Shown here piece by piece: positions 8,041 through 16,982 of a stretch of DNA of 64,000 nt. Under the pieces are notes generated by a model. It was not told the DNA's origin. It saw nothing but the letters and a program-made list of their open reading frames with translations, and did not search any database. The DNA comes from RECM01 sp047921215. GTDB taxonomy: Bacteria > Bacteroidota > Rhodothermia > Balneolales > Cyclonatronaceae. Both the position numbers and the translations under genes were made by a program. Position 1 is the first letter of the stretch. Every line of letters starts with the position of its first letter. The DNA lies in assembly GCA_047921215.1 (NCBI GenBank), contig JBLRWO010000013.1:29507-93506 (forward strand). Reading direction: 5' to 3'.

Positions 8041-10404
8041 ATGAATTTTACCGAGCCATTCAGAAACGTCGCCGTGTTGGGAGCGGGCGTTATGGGATCA
8101 CAGATTGCTGCACACCTTGCCAATGCAGGTACGCAGGTTTTATTACTGGATATCCCTTCAGAATCAGGATCCCCGGACGCTGTAGTTGAGAAAGCTTTTA
8201 AATCCATGATCAGGATGAAACCGTCGCCGCTGGTTACAGCATCGGCTGCCCGGCGCATTCAAACCGGCAATTTCAAAGATGATCTTGAAAAACTGGCGGC
8301 ATCTGACTGGATTATTGAAGCGGTAGTCGAAAACCTTGAAATTAAACACGACATCTGGTTAAAGGTTCTGAAAATCGCAGGATCAGACGCCGTGCTGTCA
8401 ACGAATACCAGCGGATTGCCCCTGAAAGAGATATCAGCTGATTTTCCGGACGACGCCAAAAGAAGATTTCTTGGTACACATTTCTTTAATCCTCCCCGGT
8501 ACCTGAAATTACTTGAGGTGATACCCGGTAAGGAAACCGATCCGGAGATAGTGAAACGGATTGGACGGTTTGGTAAAATCGCACTGGGAAAAGGCATTGT
8601 TATAGCAAAAGACACACCGAATTTTATTGCAAACCGGGTCGGGACGTATGCCATGGCTGTGGCGATGCCGGCTTATGCCAGCGGCAGATATAGTGTAGAA
8701 GAAATTGATCTTCTTACGGGACCGATTACGGGGCGTCCCAAATCGGCCACGTTCCGGACTGCCGATGTGGTGGGTCTGGATACCCTCTATTACGTCTCTA
8801 AAAACCTTTACAAAGCCATTCCACACGATCATCATCGTGATGATTTCATTGTTCCGGAGGTTTTGGAAAAACTCATCGCGGAAAAAAAACTGGGTGCTAA
8901 ATCGGGTGCAGGATTTTACAAAAAAGAAGGAAAGGTGATAAAAAGCCTGAATCCCGATACAATGACCTATGAAGAGCCAAAGAAGCCGGATCTCGGAGAT
9001 ATCGATATAATCAGGAAAAACCCATCGCTGGTTGAACGCTGGAAAGCCCTGTTCGCTGATTCAGGACGCGCGGGTGAGTTCATCCGTGAACATACCGTTA
9101 AAAGTGTGGCATACAGCATGTACTGTATTCCCGAAATATCCGATATGCCGGCAGATATAGACAGGGCGATCTGCTGGGGTTTTGGATGGGAGATGGGGCC
9201 GTTCAGAATCGCTGATGCAATCGGACTGGAAAAGCTCACCGGGCTGTTCCCGCAGTACGGATTTAATGTGCCTGATTGGGTCGTTCCCATGATTCAATCC
9301 GGTGACACTGCATTCTACAGAACACGTAACGGAATTCGCGAAGTGTGGCTGCCCGGAAAAGGGTATCAGGCAGATCCGCTGCCGGAAGATGAAATTACCG
9401 TTGCCTGGCTAAGGGAAAGAGAAACCCGGGAAATCTGGAAGAATGAGGAAGCGGCACTGCTTGACATCGGGGATGGAGTTACCCTTTTCGAATTTCGTTC
9501 GAAGGCAAATACCCTTGGATCAAAGGTAATGAGCGGTTTGAGGGAGGCTATCGAAATGGTGGAAGACGGAGACTGGCTCGGCATGGTTATTGGTAACGAT
9601 GGACACAATTTTTCTGTTGGAGCCAATCTCGGAGAACTGGTCCATGCTGCCCGCAGTGGCGACTTCAAGGTAATCGAGAAAGCAGTCGACAACTTCCAGG
9701 GCACTGTTCAGCGTCTCCGTTATGCTTCCAGTCCGGTTGTACTTGCGATGCGTGGCAGGGCCCTGGGCGGCGGGTGTGAACTTGCTATGGGTTCAGGTCA
9801 CGTTGTAGCTGCTGCCGAAACTTATATGGGACTCGTTGAACTCGGTGTCGGGCTGATCCCCGCCGGAACCGGTTCAATGCACATGGCCACCCGTGCTGCA
9901 GATAAAGCTGAATCTGAACATGTGAGCCAGATTCAGGTATTCCTGCAAAAGGCTTTTGAAACCATCGCGATGACCAAAGTGACCATGAGTGCGCAGGAGG
10001 CAGTAGAACTCGGTTACCTGATGCCCGGCACAACCCGTATCGTTATGCATGAGGACAGGAGAATTTATGCGGCTAAAGAGGAAGTGCTCCGGCTTGCCCG
10101 GCAGGGATATTTGCCCCCACCGGTCAGGAACAGTATTCAGGTTCTTGGCAAGGCGGGAAGGGCTCCGCTTGATACCGCAGCGTGGATGATGAAACAGGCC
10201 GGCTACATTTCAGAGTATGACCGGTATCTGGCCGGTCGTCTCGCCTATGTTCTGACCGGTGGTGATATTACCGGTCCCGCCCGGGTTCATGAGGATTACC
10301 TCATTGCCCTCGAAAAAGAGGTGTTTCTGTCGCTTACCGGAGAACAGAAAACCAGAGAACGAATACACAGCATCCTGACTGAAAACAAACCTCTCAGGAA
10401 CTGA
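8041..10404 (+). CDS. fadB: Bifunctional 3-hydroxyacyl-CoA dehydrogenase / enoyl-CoA hydratase (FadB/FadJ-type)
   Basis: This 787-residue enzyme hydrates enoyl-CoA and oxidises 3-hydroxyacyl-CoA in beta-oxidation. Domain order is reversed relative to E. coli FadB. The NAD-binding 3-hydroxyacyl-CoA dehydrogenase comes first (GAGVMG, residues 14-19), with its C-terminal helical domains at about residues 190-430. A crotonase domain follows at about 470-690. Both crotonase catalytic glutamates are present, E580 (GGGCELAMG) and E600 (MGLVELGVG). This order is common in Bacteroidota, actinobacteria and proteobacterial homologues of this type. The gene is 57 bp upstream of the thiolase gene, with which it should form a trifunctional complex. 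Confidence 0.95.
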   Translation: MNFTEPFRNVAVLGAGVMGSQIAAHLANAGTQVLLLDIPSESGSPDAVVEKAFKSMIRMKPSPLVTASAARRIQTGNFKDDLEKLAASDWIIEAVVENLEIKHDIWLKVLKIAGSDAVLSTNTSGLPLKEISADFPDDAKRRFLGTHFFNPPRYLKLLEVIPGKETDPEIVKRIGRFGKIALGKGIVIAKDTPNFIANRVGTYAMAVAMPAYASGRYSVEEIDLLTGPITGRPKSATFRTADVVGLDTLYYVSKNLYKAIPHDHHRDDFIVPEVLEKLIAEKKLGAKSGAGFYKKEGKVIKSLNPDTMTYEEPKKPDLGDIDIIRKNPSLVERWKALFADSGRAGEFIREHTVKSVAYSMYCIPEISDMPADIDRAICWGFGWEMGPFRIADAIGLEKLTGLFPQYGFNVPDWVVPMIQSGDTAFYRTRNGIREVWLPGKGYQADPLPEDEITVAWLRERETREIWKNEEAALLDIGDGVTLFEFRSKANTLGSKVMSGLREAIEMVEDGDWLGMVIGNDGHNFSVGANLGELVHAARSGDFKVIEKAVDNFQGTVQRLRYASSPVVLAMRGRALGGGCELAMGSGHVVAAAETYMGLVELGVGLIPAGTGSMHMATRAADKAESEHVSQIQVFLQKAFETIAMTKVTMSAQEAVELGYLMPGTTRIVMHEDRRIYAAKEEVLRLARQGYLPPPVRNSIQVLGKAGRAPLDTAAWMMKQAGYISEYDRYLAGRLAYVLTGGDITGPARVHEDYLIALEKEVFLSLTGEQKTRERIHSILTENKPLRN

Positions 10405-10461
10405 TAATTATAACGTAACTCATTGATCAACAATTAGTAAAAAACTATAATTAGAATATTT

Positions 10462-11646
10462 ATGAGCAATGAAGCATATTTAGTCAGCTCTGTAAGGACT
10501 GCAGTTGGAAAAGCTAAAAAAGGTTCACTTGCCCGGGTCAGGCCCGAGCAGATGGGAGCAGATGCGGTATCCGGGGCGATTGCCCGCATAAACGGACTTG
10601 AACCGGAAATGATCGATGATATACTTGTCGGATGTGCCATGCCGGAAGGTGAACAGGGGCTTAACATGGCAAGAATCATTGCACTGCGTGCAGGTTTACC
10701 GAACGCTGTTTCTGCGGCAACTATCAACCGGTTTTGCTCATCCGGACTCCAGACCATTGCAATGGCGACATCCGCAATCCGCTCTGGCTATAACGAAGTG
10801 ATAGTTGCTGGTGGGGCGGAATCGATGAGCCTGGTACCTATGACCGGATTTCATTTCTCTCCGGATCCTTACATGGTACAACACAAACCCGAAGTATATA
10901 TCGGAATGGGAATTACAGCGGAAAATGTGGCACGAAAATACAGCATCAGCCGTGAAGATCAGGACCGGTTTGCATACAACTCGCACATGAAGGCAGTCCG
11001 GGCAATCAGGCACGGTTTTTTCAAAGATGAAATAATTCCTCTAATGGTAAAGGAAAATGTTTTAAAGAATGGAAATCAGATCAGCACTGAGCAAACTTTC
11101 GATACCGATGAGGGACCTCGTCAAGATACTTCACCGGGGGCTTTGGCCGGGTTGAATCCGGCATTTATGCACGGGGGATCTGTAACAGCCGGAAACTCTT
11201 CCCAGATGTCGGACGGTGCCGCCGCGTCGGTGGTTATGTCGGAGAAAATCATGAAAAAGATCGGGGCCGAGCCACTGGCAAGACTTGCGGGATTTGCCAC
11301 TGCCGGGGTACCACCTGAACTGATGGGAATAGGTCCCGTTGAAGCCATTCCAAAGGTGCTTCAGCAAACCGGTCTGAAGATCAGTAATATCGGACTCATC
11401 GAGTTAAATGAAGCATTTGCATCACAGGCCCTTGCAGTTATTCGTGAGCTCAGTATTGACGAGTCGATCGTGAATGTAAACGGAGGTGCTATTGCTTTAG
11501 GTCATCCCCTGGGTTGCACGGGCGCAAAACTGACTGCGACTTTACTGCATGAAATGGTACGAAGAAGAATCCGTTATGGCATGGTTACCATGTGCATCGG
11601 AGGTGGAATGGGAGCTGCTGGCATTTTTGAAAACCTGAGACGTTGA
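10462..11646 (+). CDS. fadA: Acetyl-CoA C-acyltransferase (3-ketoacyl-CoA thiolase)
   Basis: This 394-residue thiolase cleaves 3-ketoacyl-CoA with CoA to release acetyl-CoA, the last step of beta-oxidation. The nucleophilic Cys92 lies in NRFCSSGLQT. The C-terminal catalytic pair His348 (GHPLGCTGA) and Cys378 (CIGGGMGAAG) is intact, and the length is normal. It follows the fadB-like gene in the same direction. A dispersed repeat begins immediately after its TGA stop. Confidence 0.95.
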   Translation: MSNEAYLVSSVRTAVGKAKKGSLARVRPEQMGADAVSGAIARINGLEPEMIDDILVGCAMPEGEQGLNMARIIALRAGLPNAVSAATINRFCSSGLQTIAMATSAIRSGYNEVIVAGGAESMSLVPMTGFHFSPDPYMVQHKPEVYIGMGITAENVARKYSISREDQDRFAYNSHMKAVRAIRHGFFKDEIIPLMVKENVLKNGNQISTEQTFDTDEGPRQDTSPGALAGLNPAFMHGGSVTAGNSSQMSDGAAASVVMSEKIMKKIGAEPLARLAGFATAGVPPELMGIGPVEAIPKVLQQTGLKISNIGLIELNEAFASQALAVIRELSIDESIVNVNGGAIALGHPLGCTGAKLTATLLHEMVRRRIRYGMVTMCIGGGMGAAGIFENLRR

Positions 11647-11673
11647 GAAATCAGATTCGGTAGTGGAAATTGA
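11647..11673 (+). repeat. Dispersed repeat leader, copy 1
   Basis: GAAATCAGATT, four variable bases, AGTGGAA, a short spacer and GA start right after the fadA-like stop codon. The same arrangement occurs at 23785-23811, with both conserved blocks identical. It leads straight into the 7-bp tandem array. Neither copy is coding. Confidence 0.6.
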
Positions 11674-11736
11674 GACAACAGACAACAGACATAAGACATC
11701 AGAAACCAGACATCAGACGATATACACCAGACATCA
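11674..11736. repeat. Degenerate 7-bp tandem repeat, nine units
   Basis: Nine contiguous heptamers fill this stretch: GACAACA, GACAACA, GACATAA, GACATCA, GAAACCA, GACATCA, GACGATA, TACACCA, GACATCA. The consensus is GACATCA. There is no spacer, so it is not a CRISPR array. A single GACATAA heptamer follows the related leader at 23810-23816, which suggests a repeat family with variable unit number. The rest of the gap up to 11860 shows no gene; a TTAACA half-site of the fad palindrome lies at 11817-11822. Confidence 0.8.
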
Positions 11737-11860
11737 GATTTCCTGTGCTGGATTTGGAATGGAAGACAGTTTGTTGATAGATAAACAGACCGGAGGTTGA
11801 GAGCTTGCAGGTCATTTTAACACTAATGAAAGAATAACTGATTTTTAATCAATCACTATC

Positions 11861-14356
11861 ATGGAAACATTACTTGTCGGATTTTTGACTGAACAGCCGG
11901 TTTGGGCTGTGATTGTTGTTGCAGTTATTGTATTGCTGGCCCTGGGATACACAGGTGCTCTCTTATTGGTCTGGTTTGCTGCTGCAGCTGTGCTTTTGCT
12001 AGGCTACAGTGCCCCGGTATGGACATTCTATGTACTGGGAGTACTTGCCATACTGTTACTGATAAAACCTGTGCGCAGGAGTGTTTTGTCGGCCGGCATC
12101 ATGAAACTGATGACAGCCCTGAAGTTTCTGCCGGTAATATCCGAAACCGAACGTACAGCCATTGAAGCCGGCACCGTGTGGGTGGATGGTGAACTGTTTT
12201 CCGGAAAACCGGATTTCAAAAAAATATTGAAGGAGAACTACCCTGACCTGACTACCGAAGAACAGAAGTTCATTGATGGTCCGGTTGAGGAGCTCTGCCG
12301 GATGACAAATGACTGGGATGTATTCCAGAGAAGGGACCTTCCGCCAGAGGTTTGGGAATATTTGAAAAAAGAACGGTTTTTCGGGCTCATTATTCCGAAA
12401 AAATATGGCGGACACGGATTTTCAGCACTTGCGAACAGTACTGTGGTAGCCAAGCTTTCTTCCCGGTGCGGCCCTTTATCCACTACGGTGATGGTTCCCA
12501 ATTCACTTGGGCCTGCCGAACTTCTGATTCACTATGGAACGGAGGCACAAAAAGACCACTATTTACCCAGGCTTGCCAGGGGAGAAGATATACCCTGCTT
12601 TGCGCTTACTGAGCCAAATGCCGGTTCTGATGCCGGGGCAATCGAATCAAATGGTGTTGTCTTCAGGGATGAAAACGGAAAACTGTTTCTGAAGTTAAAC
12701 TGGGAAAAGCGTTACATCACACTGGCAGCCATTTCAACTGTACTGGGGCTGGCATTCAAGCTTCGTGATCCTGACAACCTGCTCGGAAAAGGAACGAATC
12801 CGGGTATAACATGTGCCCTGATCCCATCCGACACACCCGGTGTAAAACTCGGTTTGCGGCATGATCCGCTGGGCGTTCCCTTCGTCAACTGTCCGACGTT
12901 CGGCCACGATGTGGTGGTACCGGTCGACAGCATAATCGGTGGTGTGGATGGGGCCGGCAAAGGCTGGCGCATGCTGATGGAAAGCCTGGCGGCCGGCCGT
13001 GGAATATCACTCCCGGCATCAAGCGCCGGTGGCATAAAATCCGTTATGAGGGTGGCCGGTGCCTATGCAGCCGTCCGGAAACAATTCGGTGTTCAAATCG
13101 GCCGATTTGAGGGCATAGAAGAACCGTTGGCCCGCATCGGCGGGTACGCATATATATATGAAGCGGCACGCAAGTTCACCTGTGGTGGTCTTGATAAGGG
13201 GGCTAAACCGGCTGTGGTGACCGCCATAGCAAAATACAACTTTACAGAGGCGATGCGCAAAGCGATCAACGACGGTATGGATATTCTCGGGGGTTCCGCG
13301 ATTTCAAGGGGACCGAAAAATCTGCTAGCGAACGGATATCTTGGTGTGCCCATTTCCATTACGGTTGAAGGAGCCAATATACTTACAAGGACCCTGATGA
13401 TATTTGGCCAGGGCGCCATACGCTGTCACCCATACGCATTTAAGGAAATCGATGCTCTCACACGCGGTGACCTGAGGCAGTTCGATGAGGCTTTCTGGAA
13501 ACACATCGGTCATGTAGGACGAAATAAGGCCCGTGCATTTCTGCTGAGCCTGACCCGTGGCAGACTGGCCGGTTCACCCGTTGGCGGGCCGGCAGCCCGG
13601 TACTTTAAAAAAATGTCGTGGACATCCGCTTCATTTGCTTTTACTGCAGACATAGCCCTGGGGGCATTTGGCGGTGGTCTGAAACTCCGGGAGAAACTGA
13701 CCGGCAGATTTGCCGACATTCTGTCATGGATGTACCTGGGCACAGCGGTACTGAGAAGATTTGAAGCCGAAGGCCGGCCAAAAGAGGATGAGCCCTTTCT
13801 CCATTGGAGCATGCAGTACTGCTTTGCTCAGATTCAGGGGGCCTTTGATGGTATATACCGTCACATGGATGTTCCTGTTCTGGGATGGTTTTTTAAAGGC
13901 CCAATGCTTTGGTGGTCGCGTATCAATCCGATAGGAAGCATGCCGTCCGACAGGCTGGGGAGTAAAGTTGCCCGGGCCATGCAGGTACCCGGTGATCAAC
14001 GGGACCGGCTTACCGAAGGTGTATATCTGCCCGATCCGGACGATATGAATGAGCCCCTGTCAATACTCGAAAATGCTTTCCGGCTCACCGTTCAAAGTGA
14101 TGCCGTTGCCAGGAAAATCCGGGATGCTGTTAAATCGGGTAAACTTTCGAAAGAAGCACCGTCAAAACTGCTCAAGAAAGCTGTTGCAGCGGGTGTGATA
14201 TCGGAAAATGAGGCCGACCTTGTTGCAAGAACAGAAAAAGCACGAAGTGTGGCTGTAGCAGTCGATTCCTTCACCATGGAAGAGTACAAGAAGACCGCAA
14301 TGCCTGAAGCCATGGGTCAGACTTCCAAAGAAGATATTGCCGGTGTAAAAGCCTGA
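11861..14356 (+). CDS. fadE: Membrane-anchored acyl-CoA dehydrogenase (FadE-type)
   Basis: This 831-residue flavoenzyme catalyses the first, FAD-dependent oxidation of acyl-CoA in beta-oxidation. The first 70 residues form two or three hydrophobic segments, as in E. coli FadE, and tether it to the inner membrane. The acyl-CoA dehydrogenase core spans about residues 120-560 (CFALTEPNAGSDAG; QFGVQIGRFEGIEE). A C-terminal DUF1974-type extension follows, also typical of FadE. Length is close to E. coli FadE. It is separated from fadA by a 214-bp gap with a tandem repeat, so it may have its own promoter, but it completes a full beta-oxidation set. Confidence 0.94.
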   Translation: METLLVGFLTEQPVWAVIVVAVIVLLALGYTGALLLVWFAAAAVLLLGYSAPVWTFYVLGVLAILLLIKPVRRSVLSAGIMKLMTALKFLPVISETERTAIEAGTVWVDGELFSGKPDFKKILKENYPDLTTEEQKFIDGPVEELCRMTNDWDVFQRRDLPPEVWEYLKKERFFGLIIPKKYGGHGFSALANSTVVAKLSSRCGPLSTTVMVPNSLGPAELLIHYGTEAQKDHYLPRLARGEDIPCFALTEPNAGSDAGAIESNGVVFRDENGKLFLKLNWEKRYITLAAISTVLGLAFKLRDPDNLLGKGTNPGITCALIPSDTPGVKLGLRHDPLGVPFVNCPTFGHDVVVPVDSIIGGVDGAGKGWRMLMESLAAGRGISLPASSAGGIKSVMRVAGAYAAVRKQFGVQIGRFEGIEEPLARIGGYAYIYEAARKFTCGGLDKGAKPAVVTAIAKYNFTEAMRKAINDGMDILGGSAISRGPKNLLANGYLGVPISITVEGANILTRTLMIFGQGAIRCHPYAFKEIDALTRGDLRQFDEAFWKHIGHVGRNKARAFLLSLTRGRLAGSPVGGPAARYFKKMSWTSASFAFTADIALGAFGGGLKLREKLTGRFADILSWMYLGTAVLRRFEAEGRPKEDEPFLHWSMQYCFAQIQGAFDGIYRHMDVPVLGWFFKGPMLWWSRINPIGSMPSDRLGSKVARAMQVPGDQRDRLTEGVYLPDPDDMNEPLSILENAFRLTVQSDAVARKIRDAVKSGKLSKEAPSKLLKKAVAAGVISENEADLVARTEKARSVAVAVDSFTMEEYKKTAMPEAMGQTSKEDIAGVKA

Positions 14357-14479
14357 TAAACAGTTTCAATTGAGGCCACTGGATCATAACAGTTGCTTTT
14401 GAGAAATAAATCTATTGCTGCGTTTCTCCTGAACCAGCAGAGCCAGGCCACAACTCGGATATAACGGGTTGTGTAAATA

Positions 14480-15385
14480 TCATTTTTTTGAAAGCTTTTT
14501 CTCGTAACGCCAGAAAACCCTTTCAACAACCGCGTCGCAGAAATGTGAGTAGAAAGATATTGGCCCAACCCAGGGTATGATGGCATAAGCATGCCCGGCT
14601 TTTTTCAGGTCATCCAGGCACCGTTTCAGTAAAATACTGCCCACACCCTTGCCCCTGAGGTCGGGGTGGGTTCCCATCGGACCGAACCAGCCCGTGCCGG
14701 TATTGTTTGCACTGTGAGCTGAAAATGCTTTTACAATATTGTTCTGAACAGCGACATGAATACTTGCGGGTTCATTTGCCAGCGCAACAGATACTTCGTG
14801 GCGCCACAAATTAAAATGGGTATCAATAAAGTCCATGAGTGATTTGCGATTATCCTCGCCTGCCCTGGATATGGTAATGCCCTCGTTTTCCAGTTTTTTC
14901 TCTGCAGCTTCGGTGTTCCAGTTACGGTCGAGCCGGGCATGCAGGTTGGATGTATCTGTAAAACGGCTGAATCCCATACGCTCAGCAAAACAAAGGGCGG
15001 GTGTGTAACGGGGGTCAATGCCGGGCATCAGGTAATTCATTACCACATCATAAATCCTCATACAGTCGGCGCCCTCTTTAACCGCCAGCTCTTCCAGCTT
15101 TTCATACATGCCACGGGCCAGGCCGTTTCTGCGGAATTCAGGTAAAACCCCCATCAGTTTGATATAGGCAATTTTCTCTCCGCGTACATCCCTGAGAACC
15201 CCCTGCATGAATCCGGCTGCAATACCGCTGGTTTCGGCTACCAGGGTCATATCCCGGTTAAAAGCCGGATCACCGTCAATTTTTTCCATCAATATCGCTT
15301 CGGTAATATTGTCGAGGTGATGGGAACGCACCATTATGTTCAAAACGGCATTGAAATCGGCAGGGCTGTATGTTCTGATATTCAT
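14480..15385 (-). CDS. Tandem GNAT-fold N-acetyltransferase
   Basis: This 301-residue protein appears to hold two GNAT domains. The first (about residues 1-145) contains PEFRRNGLARGMYEKLEE. The second (about 160-295) contains PDLRGKGVGSILLKRCLDDL. Each is the acetyl-CoA-binding R/Q-x-x-G-x-G/A segment at the expected position. Substrate cannot be deduced. It is a single gene, convergent with fadE, and not obviously linked to its neighbours. Confidence 0.85.
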   Translation of the reverse strand: MNIRTYSPADFNAVLNIMVRSHHLDNITEAILMEKIDGDPAFNRDMTLVAETSGIAAGFMQGVLRDVRGEKIAYIKLMGVLPEFRRNGLARGMYEKLEELAVKEGADCMRIYDVVMNYLMPGIDPRYTPALCFAERMGFSRFTDTSNLHARLDRNWNTEAAEKKLENEGITISRAGEDNRKSLMDFIDTHFNLWRHEVSVALANEPASIHVAVQNNIVKAFSAHSANNTGTGWFGPMGTHPDLRGKGVGSILLKRCLDDLKKAGHAYAIIPWVGPISFYSHFCDAVVERVFWRYEKKLSKK

Positions 15386-15685
15386 GGTTTGGTAAATTTT
15401 GGTGTTCAGTGCGGTTTCGTGATGTCAGAAGACGGGCATGTTGCGGAACCGTCCAGGTTTGGTCCGAAATGTGCTTCGGGCTTGCCCGGAATCAGTTTAC
15501 CCGGCGACCATCAATAAGGTACAAAACAAATCGAATACACAGGTTGGAAATATTGATCGATTGCCAGTTTATTCGTGCCGGAACACCGCACCAGTCAGAC
15601 CGGAAATTCAAATAGTATCCGGGCGGAAAATTGATGTATTTTCAATCGGACACCCAAAATACAGTAAGAGAATCAAGCCTTGTCA
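15386..15685. other. Intergenic gap between divergent genes
   Basis: This 300-bp stretch separates the GNAT gene (minus) from the mtfA-like gene (plus). I see no convincing gene, hairpin or repeat in it; it must hold both promoters. Confidence 0.5.
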
Positions 15686-16459
15686 ATGCCGTTACTCCGC
15701 ACCTGGAAACGAAACCGATTAGCCCGCAAGCCGTTCCCCCGGCAGTGGAGGGAGATGGCCATGCAGAATGTTGCGCACTACCGGCATCTGCATGAACCCC
15801 TTAGGCAGAAGCTGGAGAAATGCATGCATGTTTTTCTGCATGAAAAACTTTTCGAGGGCTGCGGCGGGCTTGCCATGACCGACGAGATTCGTGTAACAAT
15901 TGCCGCGCAGGCCTGCCTGCTGTTGCTGGGCGATGCATCCGACTATTACCCCGATCTGCGCACGGTGCTGGTGTATCCCGATACCTACATTGCCACCGTG
16001 GAGCGGCGGACCCTCGACAACACCATTGTCGAGGGTGATGAGCACCGCAGCGGCGAGGCGTGGACCATGGGCAGCATCGTGCTCTCGTGGCGGGATGTAC
16101 TGCAGGGCGGGCGCAGCCATATCGACGGCCGCAACCTGGTATTTCATGAATTTGCGCATCAGCTCGATTACGAACTGGGGGCGACGGAAGGGGTGATGTT
16201 CTACAAAGAGAACCGCTATACCATGGACTGGCCCCGGGCAATACTGAAGACGGCCGACAGGCACAGCATCAATGTGCGGCTTGGCCGCCCTACCGTACTC
16301 GATTCCTACGGTGACACAAACCTGGCGGAATTCTTCGCGGTCTCGCTGGAGGCATTCATGGAGCGGCCCCGCGACCTCAAACGGGAATATCCGGAGTATT
16401 TCGACCAGATGAGGGAGCAACTCGGCATCAATCCGATGGATCTTTACTCAGTTGACTGA
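15686..16459 (+). CDS. mtfA: MtfA-family zinc metallopeptidase
   Basis: This 257-residue protein matches the M90/MtfA family. E. coli MtfA binds the repressor Mlc and has aminopeptidase activity. The zinc motif HEFAH is at H154-E155-H158, with NLAEFFAVSLEAF supplying the distal glutamate. The start is the ATG at 15686; a TTG two codons earlier is also in frame. Base composition is strikingly different from the neighbours: the single line 16081-16140 has 41 G+C of 60, against about half in later potD. This suggests acquisition from a GC-rich donor together with the following pot remnant. Whether it acts on an Mlc-like repressor here is unknown. Confidence 0.9.
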   Translation: MPLLRTWKRNRLARKPFPRQWREMAMQNVAHYRHLHEPLRQKLEKCMHVFLHEKLFEGCGGLAMTDEIRVTIAAQACLLLLGDASDYYPDLRTVLVYPDTYIATVERRTLDNTIVEGDEHRSGEAWTMGSIVLSWRDVLQGGRSHIDGRNLVFHEFAHQLDYELGATEGVMFYKENRYTMDWPRAILKTADRHSINVRLGRPTVLDSYGDTNLAEFFAVSLEAFMERPRDLKREYPEYFDQMREQLGINPMDLYSVD

Positions 16460-16533
16460 ACCACTCGAACGGGTAGTATATGTGGTCTGATAAGGTCCCG
16501 TAAGTCCGGCAGATCAAATAATTGCCTGTGGGC

Positions 16534-16550
16534 ACTATATATTATATAGT
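16534..16550. promoter_or_regulatory. 17-bp perfect palindrome upstream of the pot locus
   Basis: ACTATATA-T-TATATAGT is a perfect inverted repeat 121 bp before the pot remnant start. It could be an operator or AT-rich promoter element of the former polyamine transporter operon. No protein is known to bind it. Confidence 0.4.
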
Positions 16551-16670
16551 CAAAAGAATATTATCAGGAACTTCAAATGTTGCATCAAAAGACGTTTAGA
16601 ACCTCCACATTTAACCACCACATATCGATCAAACCTCGTATTATTTTATTTTTTAAAATCATGAGTAAAG

Positions 16671-16964
16671 ATGTCCGCTAAACCACTGCTCGAAATAGAC
16701 GGCATAAGCAAAAACTACGGGGCACACCCGGGGCGATCTATAACCGGCCGCGTACCCGTTTCGTGGGACGACTTCCTCATCGCATTTTTCACCGCCGGTG
16801 TGGGTTCGACCACGCTGCCCATGAAGGTGTACCCGATGATCAAGTTCGGCGTTTCGCCCGAGATCAATGCCATTTCTACCATCACACTGCTTTTTACAAT
16901 GATCCTTATATTCATTGCCCTGAGGATTGAGGGCGTGTCGACGGCCGCCAAAACCATGGATTAA
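16671..16964 (+). pseudogene. Deletion fusion: start of potA joined to end of potC (polyamine ABC transporter remnant)
   Basis: The open frame encodes 97 residues that cannot be one normal protein. Residues 2-17 (KPLLEIDGISKNYG) are the first strand of a PotA-type ATPase, before its Walker A motif. From about residue 30 the sequence reads DDFLIAFFTAGVGSTTLP, MIKFGVSPEINA and a final membrane helix, which is the C-terminus of the permease PotC. Walker A/B, all of potB and most of potC are missing, so a deletion of roughly 2.5 kb (inferred from family gene sizes) has joined the two in frame. The product cannot drive transport. potD follows 18 bp downstream and is intact. Confidence 0.87.
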
Positions 16965-16982
16965 ACCCGATTGTTACCGATA

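Noticed and set aside
11674..11736. Possible CRISPR array
   Set aside because: Units are 7 bp, contiguous and degenerate, with no spacers; no cas gene is in the window. The same holds for the 9-bp array at 20915-21031.
11817..11822. Third fad operator upstream of fadE
   Set aside because: Only the half-site TTAACA is present; the second half does not pair.
15719..16420. Long minus-strand open frame (233 codons) opposite the mtfA-like gene
   Set aside because: The plus-strand frame has a full family match with HEFAH. The antisense frame is an effect of high GC content.
16671..16964. A genuine small membrane protein
   Set aside because: Its two halves clearly match different polyamine-transporter subunits, so a deletion fusion explains it better.
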